In this document: piece by piece, positions 44,070-53,474 of the stretch
Position numbering within the stretch: position 1 is the first letter of the stretch
Layout of the letters: each line of letters begins with the position of its first letter
From: Bacillus sp. FJAT-27264
Lineage (GTDB): Bacteria; Bacillota; Bacilli; Paenibacillales; Paenibacillaceae
Length of the DNA: 64,000 nucleotides
Direction: 5' to 3'
Assembly: GCF_001682855.1 (NCBI RefSeq)
Contig: NZ_MAQW01000001.1
Span: 516,443-580,442, forward strand
Made by a program: the position numbers and the translations under genes
Notes under the pieces: generated by a model
Databases searched by the model: none
What the model saw: only the letters and a program-made list of their open reading frames with translations
What the model was told of the DNA's origin: nothing

Positions 44070-44657
44070 ATGAACGAAAAGGAAAAAGCAAAAAACGGGT
44101 TATTGTACGATGCGAACTATGATGTTGCATTGATGGAGGAACGCACATGGGCTAAGGATCTCTGTCATGATTACAATCATTTACGTCCTTCGAACATGAC
44201 TGAACGTAAAGCGCTCATTGAGAAGCTGATGGGTAAAACCAGCAAGAGCTTTCATATTGAACAGCCATTTGTGTGTGATTACGGGTACAACATTGAGATT
44301 GGTGAGAATTTCTATGTTAACCATAACTGCGTTATTTTGGATGCAGCCAAAGTAACGTTTGGAGATAACGTGTTTATTGCTCCGAACTGCGGCTTCTATA
44401 CTGCCGGGCATCCACTGGATGTTGAGCAGCGTAACCAAGGATTAGAGTATGCCTACCCGATTACCGTGGGTAACAACGTGTGGTTTGGTGGCAATGTCGT
44501 GGTCTTGCCGGGTGTAACCATCGGTGATAATACTGTCATTGGAGCGGGCAGTGTAGTCAACCGGGATATCCCTTCAGGTGTGATTGCTGCAGGGAATCCT
44601 TGTCGGGTCATCCGATCCATCACTGAAGAAGACACGAAGAAGTATTGGAAAGAGTAA
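44070..44657 (+). CDS. maa: Maltose/galactoside O-acetyltransferase, hexapeptide type
   Basis: A 195-residue acyltransferase. An N-terminal maltose-acetyltransferase segment (LLYDANYDVALMEERTWAKDL) is followed by a left-handed beta-helix of hexapeptide repeats (about 60-180). The catalytic histidine is in YTAGHPLD. It moves an acetyl group from acetyl-CoA to a sugar or galactoside in the cytoplasm. The ATG at 44070 has AGGAGGA upstream. It is a single-gene unit ended by a strong terminator. The symbol reflects family similarity. Confidence 0.93.
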   Translation: MNEKEKAKNGLLYDANYDVALMEERTWAKDLCHDYNHLRPSNMTERKALIEKLMGKTSKSFHIEQPFVCDYGYNIEIGENFYVNHNCVILDAAKVTFGDNVFIAPNCGFYTAGHPLDVEQRNQGLEYAYPITVGNNVWFGGNVVVLPGVTIGDNTVIGAGSVVNRDIPSGVIAAGNPCRVIRSITEEDTKKYWKE

Positions 44658-44675
44658 CTACATTCAGGATTACAA

Positions 44676-44723
44676 AAAACGATCACCCTCTCATGCCGAA
44701 CATGAAGAGGGTGATCGTTTTTT
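44676..44723. terminator. Strong bidirectional terminator
   Basis: A long stem (AAACGATCACCCTCT with AGAGGGTGATCGTTT) holds an inner CATG/CATG pair, with A-run and T-run on the two sides. It serves the maa-like gene and the convergent SDR gene. Confidence 0.9.
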
Positions 44724-44741
44724 ATGATCAGATAAAATAAA

Positions 44742-45482
44742 TTATGGCTGTGCAGTGGGTCTGATTACGATCTCGTTGACTCCGGTATCCTCGGGTTCAT
44801 CGATGGCATAAGCAATCGCTCTGGCGATACTGTAGGGCGAAATAGCCAAATTCGAGATATGCGATGCCATGGCTTGAACCTCTGGACTATTCACTGTATG
44901 GAGCAGTTCCGTTTCCGTCATTCCTGGAGCAATGATCGTAGTCCGGATATGGGAAGATGGTGACTCCTCTTGACGTAACCCCTCCGTAATGGCTCGGACT
45001 GCAAACTTGGTGGCACTATAAACCGATGAAGTGGGACTGACCTCATAACCCGCAACAGATGAAATGTTGATAATATGCCCGGCTTGCTGCTCTCTCATGA
45101 CCGGCAGGACTGCTGCGATACCGTAAAGCACACCTTTAATATTCACATCGATCATCTGATCCCATTCAGAAGTTCTCAGTTCATTAAGCCGGGAAACCGG
45201 CATCACCCCGGCATTATTCACCAGTACATCAATCCGTCCATATTGTTCCAAGGCGAACTGTGCCAGCTTCTGCATATCCTCAGTGGAGACAACATCTGCT
45301 TTGAGATAAACAGCTTCCCCACCTGCACCTTTAATTTCTTGCACAATGGCCTGCAGACGCTCTTCTCTTCTGGCAGCCAGAACCAGCTTTGCCCCTTTTT
45401 CAGCCAACAACCGGGCAGTGGCTTCTCCGATACCGCTAGAGGCTCCTGTGATGATAACTACCTTGCCTTTTGTATTTTCCAT
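44742..45482 (-). CDS. SDR family oxidoreductase
   Basis: A 246-residue classical short-chain dehydrogenase: cofactor motif TGASSGIGEATARLLAEKG, NNAG, and active site Ser-Tyr-Lys in NISSVAGYEVSPTSSVYSATK. It uses NAD(P)H on an unknown carbonyl or alcohol. The gene is divergent from a TetR regulator 180 nt away, whose likely operator (45540) lies in between, a common arrangement for inducible SDR enzymes. Confidence 0.94.
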   Translation of the reverse strand: MENTKGKVVIITGASSGIGEATARLLAEKGAKLVLAARREERLQAIVQEIKGAGGEAVYLKADVVSTEDMQKLAQFALEQYGRIDVLVNNAGVMPVSRLNELRTSEWDQMIDVNIKGVLYGIAAVLPVMREQQAGHIINISSVAGYEVSPTSSVYSATKFAVRAITEGLRQEESPSSHIRTTIIAPGMTETELLHTVNSPEVQAMASHISNLAISPYSIARAIAYAIDEPEDTGVNEIVIRPTAQP

Positions 45483-45539
45483 TAGTGATCTCTCCTTATA
45501 TTGAACGAATGTATTTTATTGAATACTTGTTGATTAATT

Positions 45540-45549
45540 AACGGCCGTT
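45540..45549. promoter_or_regulatory. Candidate TetR operator
   Basis: AACGGCCGTT is a perfect 10-bp palindrome in the space between the divergent SDR and TetR genes, with imperfect symmetry beyond. It is inferred from symmetry only. Confidence 0.45.
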
Positions 45550-45662
45550 GAATAATATTATATAGAGAAGAATCATTCATTCAATCGCTAATACAGGCGT
45601 TTTTGTACGATATACAACAGGTACCTTGAAATTGTTGATTAACTGGAGGAGATACAAGAAGA

Positions 45663-46238
45663 ATGGAGACCACAACCAAGACAGACCGCCGGATTGTTAG
45701 GACAAAAGAAGCTATTAACAAGGCATTTCTGGAGCTTTTTTCCGAGAAAGAGCTGGAGCAAATCACCATAAACGATATCGCAGAGCGAGCCAACGTCAAC
45801 CGGGGAACGATCTATCTGCACTATAGTGATAAATATGATCTGCTGGATAAATGCATTGAGGAGCATTTGCTCCGACTGATCAACTTTTGCAGTACGAATG
45901 AATCGGGCCAAGGCATAACCTTCCTGGTGACCGACCTGACACCTGTATTTCATTATTTTGCAGAAAACTATCTGTTCTTCTCTGCTATGCTAACCAATCA
46001 TCGAACTTCCGTATTTCGGGGGCGCCTGCAGCACTTTATGTCTGCCAACCTTAAGGAGAAGCTCGCCAAGCAGAACCTGCAATCGGAGATCGACACGGAG
46101 CTGAATGCGGAATTTATGGCCTCTGCGTTCATTGGCATTCTGGAATGGTGGATTACCAACGACATGCCTCATTCCCCACAGTATATGGCTGAGCAAGTCC
46201 GTAAACTGTATGAGAAGAATGAAGTATTTCCTGTATAA
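45663..46238 (+). CDS. TetR/AcrR family transcriptional regulator
   Basis: A 191-residue regulator of the TetR family with TetR_C_7-like C-terminus. The DNA-binding part has QITINDIAERANVNRGTIYLHYSDKYDLLDKC, followed by a helical ligand region with FMASAFIGILEWWITNDMP. GGAGGAG lies 10 nt before the ATG. The divergent SDR gene is its likely target. Confidence 0.92.
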   Translation: METTTKTDRRIVRTKEAINKAFLELFSEKELEQITINDIAERANVNRGTIYLHYSDKYDLLDKCIEEHLLRLINFCSTNESGQGITFLVTDLTPVFHYFAENYLFFSAMLTNHRTSVFRGRLQHFMSANLKEKLAKQNLQSEIDTELNAEFMASAFIGILEWWITNDMPHSPQYMAEQVRKLYEKNEVFPV

Positions 46239-46330
46239 GACGTCTCCTGTCAGAGCCTTTCCGCATAGTTTTCTCCCCTTAGGGAAAAGATGTAAATGCT
46301 TCAACATCTTATTTCTGATAGGAGAACAGC

Positions 46331-47914
46331 ATGCGGAAACGGACCACCCAGACCATTCCTTCAACCAACCATTCATCACCACATTCTGCCGAAGGTGTGC
46401 ATTCATCCAGTGATTCATCGTCCTCTGCCATTTCTTCAAAGTTGGAAGAGAATTTGAAGACAATAGAAGACTCTTTTGCAAACTGCACCGATTTAAAAAT
46501 CCTTACTTGGAACTATGGACCAGGGCTGGAGCAAGCGGCCTTCTCCGTATATTTCGACACGTTAACCAAGTCTACACTGAACCATTTTGTGAAGGACACG
46601 CTGCAAAATCTGGTTCCTCATGAGCTCGGGCCTGCCCGGGCGGTGACCATTGACGATGTCATCGATTTTTTCGAGAACAAGGGCGTGGCTTCGCCATACG
46701 TTGAACTTATGGATGATTTTCAGCAAGTCGTTAGCGGCATACTGGATGGGAAAGTCGTCATTTTTTTCAACGGCTGGTCTAGAGCAATCGCGCACTATGC
46801 ACTTGATGTAGAACAGCGTCAGGCCTCTGAGCCCATCACAGAATCAACTGTACAAGGTCCTCATGTGAGCTTTATAGAAAGTCTGGAACGCAATATCGGA
46901 GTCATCCGAAGTCTGATTAAATCTCCCAATCTCAAATTCGAAATGTTTACATCCGGTGAGCAGGTTCAAAGAACGGTGTCCTACGGCTATCTGGAGGGCG
47001 TGGTTAAACCTGAGACGTTAAGTGAATTCAAACAACGCATTGACGGCATCGTCAAGGAAGAAATTATCGAGGTCTCTTATCTTGAGGAGTGGATCAACGA
47101 TTCCCTATACTCCCCTTTTCCGCAGGTTCGATATACGGAACGTCCAGATACCGCTGTTAACGCACTGCTTGATGGTAAGATCATCGCAATGGTGAACGGG
47201 AGCCCCTCTATTCTGATCTGCCCGGGAAATTTTATTGAATTCTTCACCATCAGCGAGGATTACTACTATCGAACGATTTTTTCGTCGTTAATCCGGTTGA
47301 TCAGGGTCGCTGCCTTCATCATAGCGCTCATGCTGCCCAGCACCTATATTGCACTGTCAACCTTTCACTCCGAACTTATCCCTACTGTTCTTCTATTGGC
47401 CATTCTTAACACGCGTGAAGGTATTCCTTTTCCTGCGCTGATTGAAGCGCTCATCATGGAGTTCTTCTTCGAGCTTCTGAGGGAGGCGGGGATTCGCTTG
47501 CCAAGGCCGATCGGCTCGGCCGTCAGCATCGTCGGCGCACTGGTTATCGGACAAGCAGCCATACAATCGCAGATCGCTTCACCGGTTATGGTCATTGTGG
47601 TTGCCCTGACAGGCATCGCCTCTTTCGCGCTTCCTCAATACAATATGGCAATCGCTCTACGGATTCTGCGCTTTCCGTTGATGTTTCTCGCCGCAACGTT
47701 CGGGGGACTTGGTATCATGGTCGGATTTATCCTGATCTATCTCCACCTGACGACACTACGCTCTTTGGGAGAGCCGTACCTGGACTCAGTGGCTCCGCTA
47801 GACCTCAAGAGAGTGCGCGATGCAATTTTCGTGGTGCCTAGACGCCTATTAGTGCATTCGCCACGGAGTCGGCACTTCTATAAAAAGACTTCCAGAAAGA
47901 ACAAGATCACGTGA
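46331..47914 (+). CDS. Spore germination protein, GerA (A-subunit) family
   Basis: A 527-residue A-subunit of a nutrient germinant receptor. A hydrophilic N-terminal domain (1 to about 300; NPCS-like start, DIMYIEGI-type stretch replaced by VLDGKVVIFFNGWSRA) is followed by about five transmembrane segments. The family signature FPALIEALIMEFFFELLREAG ... RPIGSAVSIVGALVIGQ lies at about 375-415. It sits in the inner spore membrane. AGGAG precedes the ATG. It is the first gene of an A-C-D-B operon and overlaps the C-subunit gene by 4 nt. Confidence 0.94.
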   Translation: MRKRTTQTIPSTNHSSPHSAEGVHSSSDSSSSAISSKLEENLKTIEDSFANCTDLKILTWNYGPGLEQAAFSVYFDTLTKSTLNHFVKDTLQNLVPHELGPARAVTIDDVIDFFENKGVASPYVELMDDFQQVVSGILDGKVVIFFNGWSRAIAHYALDVEQRQASEPITESTVQGPHVSFIESLERNIGVIRSLIKSPNLKFEMFTSGEQVQRTVSYGYLEGVVKPETLSEFKQRIDGIVKEEIIEVSYLEEWINDSLYSPFPQVRYTERPDTAVNALLDGKIIAMVNGSPSILICPGNFIEFFTISEDYYYRTIFSSLIRLIRVAAFIIALMLPSTYIALSTFHSELIPTVLLLAILNTREGIPFPALIEALIMEFFFELLREAGIRLPRPIGSAVSIVGALVIGQAAIQSQIASPVMVIVVALTGIASFALPQYNMAIALRILRFPLMFLAATFGGLGIMVGFILIYLHLTTLRSLGEPYLDSVAPLDLKRVRDAIFVVPRRLLVHSPRSRHFYKKTSRKNKIT

Positions 47915-49080
47915 GACGACTCTCTTCCATCCTACTGTCCCTTATTGTACTCAGCCTGACTAGCGGATGCTGGGATAATAACGAGTTGGATGAGTACGGA
48001 TACGTCCAAGCGATAGCTATAGACCAGAGCGAAGACAACCGCATTGAGATAACCACTCATTTTTATAATCCTTCCAGCAAAATGGCCGCTGGCGATACGG
48101 CTAGTGCTGCATCCAAGGGAACTAATATTCGTACCAGCGGAGAGACTTTTTTTGAAGCCATACGGGAGATTCCTGCCAAGTTCGGGAGAAAGGCCAAATG
48201 GGATCACATGCGCGTGATCCTTATCGGAGAGCAATTGGCCAAAAGCTTAAGCATCCGGGAAGTCCTTGATTTTTTCTCCAGAGACCATGAACCACGGGGT
48301 ACGATCCTTCCCCTTATTGCCGAGCAGTCAGCCGCCCCATTTTTAAACATTAAGCCGTTTATTGAAAACACCATTGGTCAACAGTATAAAAAGATGGAGA
48401 CGACCAGCGCCCACTATTCCGCCAAAACCTCCGATATCCCACTGTATGATCTGGCTATGCAATTGAGCAGCCCTTCCAAAACTTCAGCCCTTCCCTACCT
48501 GCATAAGAGCAGTTTAGATGATGAAGCCAAAATCTCCGGGGTCGCTTTAATTCAGGACGGTAAAATGGTGGGCCTTCTGAGGGAACAGGAAACAGAAACG
48601 TTCATGATGCTGACGGGCAAATACAGGTATGGGGTACTGGAATTCCCTTGTATGGATCATGCGAGCAAAAAGCTAAGCAAAAAAGAAACCCTTGAAGTTC
48701 TTACTTTCAGCAGCAAGCTTACCCCAACAGTGAAGGACGATAACGTCTTTGTCAACGTAGATGTTGCATTCGAAGGGACGATCGGTGAGCTGCGCTGCTC
48801 ACACTTGAAGACGACTAAAGATATGAGCCGCTTCGAGCAGACCATTAAAGAGCAGATTGAGAAGCAGCTGGAACATACTCTCACTACCTTCAAGACAAAC
48901 AAAATAGATGCACTCGGAATTGGCAATCAGATTTACAGGAGGAATCCTAAGCTATGGAACCGGCTAGAACCAACCTGGGACCAAAAGCTCGCTCAAATGC
49001 AATTCAAGACCAATGTCAATGTCAAAGTATTAAGTACCGGTATGAATACAGGTACCATCTTCGGGACAAAGGAGAAATAG
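47911..49080 (+). CDS. Spore germination lipoprotein, Ger(x)C (C-subunit) family
   Basis: A 389-residue C-subunit. The GTG start overlaps the A-subunit stop (GTGA). The lipobox TSGC has its cysteine at residue 20, followed by the family's WDNNELDE start. N-terminal and C-terminal Ger(x)C domains follow (about 22-200 and 215-385, with GVALIQDGKMVGLL). It is anchored on the outer face of the inner spore membrane, exposed to the spore core wall, and is required for receptor function. Confidence 0.94.
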   Translation: MRRLSSILLSLIVLSLTSGCWDNNELDEYGYVQAIAIDQSEDNRIEITTHFYNPSSKMAAGDTASAASKGTNIRTSGETFFEAIREIPAKFGRKAKWDHMRVILIGEQLAKSLSIREVLDFFSRDHEPRGTILPLIAEQSAAPFLNIKPFIENTIGQQYKKMETTSAHYSAKTSDIPLYDLAMQLSSPSKTSALPYLHKSSLDDEAKISGVALIQDGKMVGLLREQETETFMMLTGKYRYGVLEFPCMDHASKKLSKKETLEVLTFSSKLTPTVKDDNVFVNVDVAFEGTIGELRCSHLKTTKDMSRFEQTIKEQIEKQLEHTLTTFKTNKIDALGIGNQIYRRNPKLWNRLEPTWDQKLAQMQFKTNVNVKVLSTGMNTGTIFGTKEK

Positions 49081-49082
49081 AG

Positions 49083-49325
49083 GTGCCAGGGAAATTCATC
49101 ACTATCTTGTTATTAGCTTCGGCTATGATTGCGCATGACCTTCCAAAATTCAGAAAATCCCGCGCTCGTGATCGACTTGTGTATGGAGCCTTTCTCGTGC
49201 CTTTGCTGTACCTGGCATTTATATTTGTAACGGCGAGGTCATGGCCCAATTTGGACTCGATCTTCAATGTACTTAGGGGACCGGCCCAGCAGTTCATACA
49301 CTGGCTCAACCCTGTTAATTCATGA
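49083..49325 (+). CDS. Small two-helix membrane protein, probable germinant receptor D-subunit
   Basis: An 80-residue protein starting with GTG at 49083, with AAGGAG 8 nt upstream, directly after the C-subunit gene (2 nt gap) and 23 nt before the B-subunit gene. There are two hydrophobic segments, at about 4-20 and 36-54, separated by a basic loop (RKSRARDR). Small two-helix D proteins are known from some Bacillus germinant receptor operons and modulate response. This one has the size, topology and position, but I cannot check homology. Confidence 0.72.
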   Translation: MPGKFITILLLASAMIAHDLPKFRKSRARDRLVYGAFLVPLLYLAFIFVTARSWPNLDSIFNVLRGPAQQFIHWLNPVNS

Positions 49326-49348
49326 GCTTATAGGATCAGGAGGAACGT

Positions 49349-50464
49349 ATGAGAAAACAAGAACGTGTCAGCTCTTTGCAAATGTCCATGCTGTTCCTCT
49401 TCTTCATGACAGGCTCCTCCATCGTCATCGTCCCTGCACCACTCACTAACATTGCCGGCAATGGCGCATGGATATCACTTCTAATTGCTTCCGTACTGGG
49501 GATAATTCTGTTATCAGGCATTCTTTACTTAAACCGGCGGGCGCCAGATCTGTCACTAGTGGAACAAAGCCGTTCCGTACTAGGCAACGTTCCGACCTTC
49601 CTGTTATTGATTCCGTTCACGTGTGTATTATTCTGGAATATAGCGGGGATTGTGCTGGAGATCGGAACCTTCTTCAAGAGTACGATGCTGAAAGAAACCC
49701 CTACTTATGCCGTCAATTCGATGTTCTTTGTGACGATTGCTTTAACGGCTTTGGCCGGAATCGAAGTGATCGCTCGCATGGCTACTCTTTTCTTCACACT
49801 GATGTTTGGCTGCATCGTCCTGGTCTGGATTCTGGTTGCTGGCTTGTATCACCCGGAATACCTGCTCCCAGTGATGCCCGATGGAATCCGGCCGATCCTC
49901 AATGCTGCTTATGTCGTCTATGGATTTCCCTATTCCGAGCTTATTGTCTTCTCCATCATCTTGCCATTCGTGAAAAGTGAAGACAAACCCAAGCTCGGCA
50001 AGCATATGTATCTTGCGCTCATTGTCAATGCTATAACATTGATTGTGTCAGTTCTTAGCAGCATTATGGTACTAGGCCCTCTTTCAGGGGATTTGAAATA
50101 TTCATTATATCAACTGGCCAGACTGATTTATTTTCAGGAGATTATTGAACGGATTGAGTCTGTTATTGGTTTTGCGTTAATCATCGGTTTTTATTTCAAA
50201 GCCTCAATTCTCCTGCTGATTCTAATAAAAACCCTTAAAGACCTTCTTGGATTGAAAAATGAACGCCTTATCGCCTTCCCAGTTGCCTTCATTTGCCTGC
50301 TGCTGTCTGTAACGACTTACACCAAAGAGGCCGAGCTTGAGGAACTCGTTAATCTCACGTGGCCACTGCTCAACAACCTGGCTTATGCTCTACCGTTTCT
50401 CCTGATTCTGGGGGTCACATTCATTCGATTTCATTTGAAAAGAGAAAACAAGCAGCCGCTATAA
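49349..50464 (+). CDS. Spore germination protein, GerB (B-subunit) family
   Basis: A 371-residue, ten-helix membrane protein of the endospore germination permease family (APC fold). Family marks are the start SLQMSMLFLFFMTGSSIV, the VLEIGTFFKSTMLKETP loop and the C-terminal LVNLTWPLLN. It is thought to bind the germinant directly, with amino acids or sugars being common. AGGAGG precedes the ATG. It is the last gene of the operon, with a terminator overlapping its stop. Confidence 0.94.
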   Translation: MRKQERVSSLQMSMLFLFFMTGSSIVIVPAPLTNIAGNGAWISLLIASVLGIILLSGILYLNRRAPDLSLVEQSRSVLGNVPTFLLLIPFTCVLFWNIAGIVLEIGTFFKSTMLKETPTYAVNSMFFVTIALTALAGIEVIARMATLFFTLMFGCIVLVWILVAGLYHPEYLLPVMPDGIRPILNAAYVVYGFPYSELIVFSIILPFVKSEDKPKLGKHMYLALIVNAITLIVSVLSSIMVLGPLSGDLKYSLYQLARLIYFQEIIERIESVIGFALIIGFYFKASILLLILIKTLKDLLGLKNERLIAFPVAFICLLLSVTTYTKEAELEELVNLTWPLLNNLAYALPFLLILGVTFIRFHLKRENKQPL

Positions 50465-50483
50465 CGGCTACTTGTCTATTTAT
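50448..50483 (+). terminator. Terminator of the germination operon
   Basis: ACAAGCAGCCG pairs with CGGCTACTTGT (one mismatch) around the stop codon, followed by a short T-rich run. Confidence 0.7.
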
Positions 50484-50535
50484 GTGGGAGCTCCAAAATC
50501 CGGATACACGCAACGGTTCGCTTTTCCATAATTCT

Positions 50536-51549
50536 TTAGTGTTCTTTAAGCACCCAAGGGCCAATCAGATCTGCCGTATCATTCAGGATGGTCAAATGTT
50601 TTTCGCCCGGCACAATCTGTGTTGACGACTGGTCCTTCACCTGCTTGGCATTGCCTGCAAAATCAACAATCTTCTGCGGATTCATAATCTCATCGTCTGC
50701 TCCAACCCACAACCCAAAAGGCTTATCAATTGCCGCAACCTCTTCCGAAGGATGGCGCGGATTCAAGGCCAGTGACATATTCACAGTGTTATTTTGCACC
50801 AGTCCAATATCTGATTTCAACTGCTCTTCAGAGTAGTTGTAGCGCACCCCTACAGCATGTCCCTTAAACAATCCACCTGTAAGTCCATTAACGATATAAG
50901 CTTTGGTACAGACCGTTGCGAAGTTGCCATTGCCCTCATACGTTGTGTTCGATCGCAGTCCAAAGTCTGGTGCAACGAACACATAGCCGTTCACCGACTG
51001 GTGTCCAGGAGAATTAATATAGTTGATGATCAACCCTGCGCCTGCAGAGTGACCACCCAAGTAGACCGGCAGACCGGGAAATTCTTTATGAGCGTTATAC
51101 ACAAGCAGGCTTACATCATCATATACCTGTTGCAGGCTCGGCGCATCTCCTCTTGGCCCTCCAGACAGTCCATGTCCCCGGATATCTGGCAGATAAGTCG
51201 CTACACCATATTTCGTACTTAGCCCCTCACCAATCGGTTCATAACCTGCCGCACTGTTAGCTCCTGATCCATGATAAAAAATCACTACCGCCTCCGGTTT
51301 AACCGGGGCATATTTGCGATAGGCTAACCGCACATGATCACTGGCCTCTGCATACTGGACATGTTCGTTCACTAACCGATTCCCTGTTGTCGATCCGGTT
51401 CCTCCCACACCTTCAGAGGATACGTCGGAGACCACATGATCATTAAATTGGCAAGATGAAAGCGGCGTTGCCGCATAAATAACTCCGCCTAGCACCAGTA
51501 CACAAACTATAGAAAGCAGAATCAACAATAGCTTTTTCAACCGTTTCAT
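50536..51549 (-). CDS. Membrane-anchored alpha/beta hydrolase
   Basis: A 337-residue protein with an N-terminal signal anchor (about 7-27) and an extracytoplasmic alpha/beta hydrolase domain: oxyanion region FYHGSGANSAAGYEP, nucleophile elbow GHSAGAG, Asp in LWVGADDEI and His in GEKHLTI. This is the monoglyceride-lipase or lysophospholipase-like Hydrolase_4 pattern. The ATG at 51549 has AAGGAAG upstream; the longer frame has no site. It stands alone. The space upstream (51622-51856) shows no other gene. Confidence 0.9.
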   Translation of the reverse strand: MKRLKKLLLILLSIVCVLVLGGVIYAATPLSSCQFNDHVVSDVSSEGVGGTGSTTGNRLVNEHVQYAEASDHVRLAYRKYAPVKPEAVVIFYHGSGANSAAGYEPIGEGLSTKYGVATYLPDIRGHGLSGGPRGDAPSLQQVYDDVSLLVYNAHKEFPGLPVYLGGHSAGAGLIINYINSPGHQSVNGYVFVAPDFGLRSNTTYEGNGNFATVCTKAYIVNGLTGGLFKGHAVGVRYNYSEEQLKSDIGLVQNNTVNMSLALNPRHPSEEVAAIDKPFGLWVGADDEIMNPQKIVDFAGNAKQVKDQSSTQIVPGEKHLTILNDTADLIGPWVLKEH

Positions 51550-51856
51550 ATATGTTATCTTCCTTTCCATCCATCTTCTGTTAATCAGTATGTTGAGTTT
51601 AAAAAATTCTAAACTGAACATAACAGATCAGATCTTAGCAACAGTTTGACGTTTGGACATCAAAATATTCGTTTTTAAGATAACATTCCTCTCTTCTATA
51701 ATTATTGACAAGATATACGCTGATTGTAGCGGAATGCTAATGGTTTAAAGTCCATCCACAGATTGATTTCCCTACTCCACCCAGAGATGGACCAAGGAAG
51801 GATCTCACCGACCTCGATGTAGAATTACATCCGCTTAGCCCCCCATTTTTCCATAC

Positions 51857-51880
51857 TAAAAAAGACAGCCTTGAGGCTGC
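51857..51880 (-). terminator. Orphan terminator facing the minus strand
   Basis: CAGCC-TCAA-GGCTG on the minus strand is followed by TTTTTT. No minus-strand gene lies upstream within 970 nt, because the plus-strand lipase gene occupies that space. It may end a small or antisense transcript, or be a relic. Confidence 0.6.
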
Positions 51881-51970
51881 CCTGTGGAAGCAAAAACATT
51901 TAATGGAATCAACATAGGCACCTATCTTTCATCCCGCTAATATAGTGTAGGAAAGAAAGGTGGGAAGCTG

Positions 51971-52783
51971 ATGGGTTACATGAATATTCAGGAGCAATGG
52001 GCGATCTTTCTGGCTGCAATCTGCGAACAGGCCTATGCCCAGTACACTACTCCGGACGGTTCCTTCGTCGTTCCATTGAATTACACGGTCGTGGATACGA
52101 TTCAGGCGAAGTCTATCAGCAATGCCTGGGAACGTTTCGGGTTTATTCTGGAGTCGGCGCAGGAGATTATTGTTGCCTTTCGTGGCACCATTTCGACGAC
52201 CAATTGGATTTCAAATGCCATGGCCATGCAAATAAAGCCCGATTTCATTAAGGAAGACTGTCTGACACATCGCGGCTTCACTAACATCTATTCTTCGGCC
52301 CGCGAGGGGATTCTCTCTACCCTGGGTAGGCTGTCACCAGAAAAGATATTATACATTACCGGCCACAGCCTCGGTGGAGCACTAGCGACGTTGTGTGCTA
52401 TAGATGTTGCAGCTAACACGAATCACACCAGCCCCAACCTGTTTACATACGGGTCTCCCCGTGTAGGTGATCCTGAGTTCGTGAAGGCTTTTACGCAATA
52501 TGTGCGAAAAAGCTCCCGCTATGCCAATCTCTTCGATGTCGTTACTTACGCCCCGCCTACCGTCTTCAAGCTGCCCAAGCAGGAAAGAAAGTATTACTAC
52601 CAGCATGTTCAGACTCTAGACTCGTTGTCTTTCCAGAACGGTTCCGTGGGGGAAAACCATATTATCAGCAGCTATTTCGCAGAAATCTCCAAGCTCCAAC
52701 CTCAATTCACTGAAGAGTTATGTGTGACCAACCAAGGCTTCTGTCCAGTTCCTGAGGTGAAAACAGCGCAGCCGGTAAAGTGA
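51971..52783 (+). CDS. Lipase class 3 family protein
   Basis: A 270-residue alpha/beta hydrolase of the class 3 (fungal-type) lipase family. The nucleophile elbow is GHSLGGALA; the substrate-side pattern ILSTLGRLS precedes it and YGSPRVGDPEFVKAF follows. Asp is in NLFDVVTYAPP and His in GENHIISSYF, so the triad looks complete. There is no signal peptide, so it may act in the cytoplasm or be a spore/phospholipid enzyme. AAGGTGGG precedes the ATG at 51971. Confidence 0.92.
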   Translation: MGYMNIQEQWAIFLAAICEQAYAQYTTPDGSFVVPLNYTVVDTIQAKSISNAWERFGFILESAQEIIVAFRGTISTTNWISNAMAMQIKPDFIKEDCLTHRGFTNIYSSAREGILSTLGRLSPEKILYITGHSLGGALATLCAIDVAANTNHTSPNLFTYGSPRVGDPEFVKAFTQYVRKSSRYANLFDVVTYAPPTVFKLPKQERKYYYQHVQTLDSLSFQNGSVGENHIISSYFAEISKLQPQFTEELCVTNQGFCPVPEVKTAQPVK

Positions 52784-52857
52784 TGCGTCGTAGAGAACAC
52801 CGGCTTGAGTAAAGCTTGACTATTCCTTGAGCCCTATAAGTCATTCTAAGGGCTCGT

Positions 52858-53316
52858 TTACATAATTTCACTCCGCTGATACTCCCTAAGGCTACTCGGA
52901 ATATGCCCTACCGCCATAATAACACTGAAAATCAGCATATATACAGAGTGCAGAACCACGGAAGCGCATAAAAAATAAATAATTGGACTAATCGCTAACG
53001 GTACAGGAATACCCAGCATTGGCGAATAGAGCAGCTTATACTCTCTGTCATTCCTAAAGTACCTCCCCCACCCAAAATAGTATAGTAAAAGGGACAATAT
53101 CATCCCGATCAATGCAATGATTTCATAAGTTTCTTGAAGATGTATTATGAAAAATAGAGAGACTAAGATCACCCCAAACCTACCAATCCCTTCTGCTATC
53201 GTAAAAAACAGGTTCGTATTCTTCTCACTCGGCATGTTTCGCGGTTCTAATTTAAAGAACAGAAGATTGGGCAATAATATCAGCAGCGGTATTACAAGAC
53301 TCCATGGATGAAACAC
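52858..53316 (-). CDS. Four-helix membrane protein of unknown function
   Basis: A 152-residue protein with four hydrophobic segments (about 6-21, 43-61, 65-83 and 101-134, the last possibly two). A cytoplasmic basic stretch (WGRYFRNDREYK) lies between the third and fourth. I do not recognise a family. It stands alone between the lipase gene and the SHOCT-domain gene. Confidence 0.7.
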   Translation of the reverse strand: MFHPWSLVIPLLILLPNLLFFKLEPRNMPSEKNTNLFFTIAEGIGRFGVILVSLFFIIHLQETYEIIALIGMILSLLLYYFGWGRYFRNDREYKLLYSPMLGIPVPLAISPIIYFLCASVVLHSVYMLIFSVIMAVGHIPSSLREYQRSEIM

Positions 53317-53422
53317 AGCTGTCCCTCCCTTTATTCAATTCATTTCCATTTTAATGCCAGGTAACGTTATTATAATATGAAGAAATACACAAATACTCTT
53401 TAGAGGTCTATCCACTTAAATC

Positions 53423-53458
53423 AAAAAAAGGCACCTTTGTAATCTACAAAGATACCTT
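53423..53458 (-). terminator. Terminator after the SHOCT-domain gene
   Basis: On the minus strand AAGGTATCTTTGTA pairs with TACAAAGGTGCCTT around a 3-nt loop and is followed by a T-run. It lies 17 nt after the stop codon. Confidence 0.85.
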
Positions 53459-53474
53459 CTCGCTAAAAAGATTT

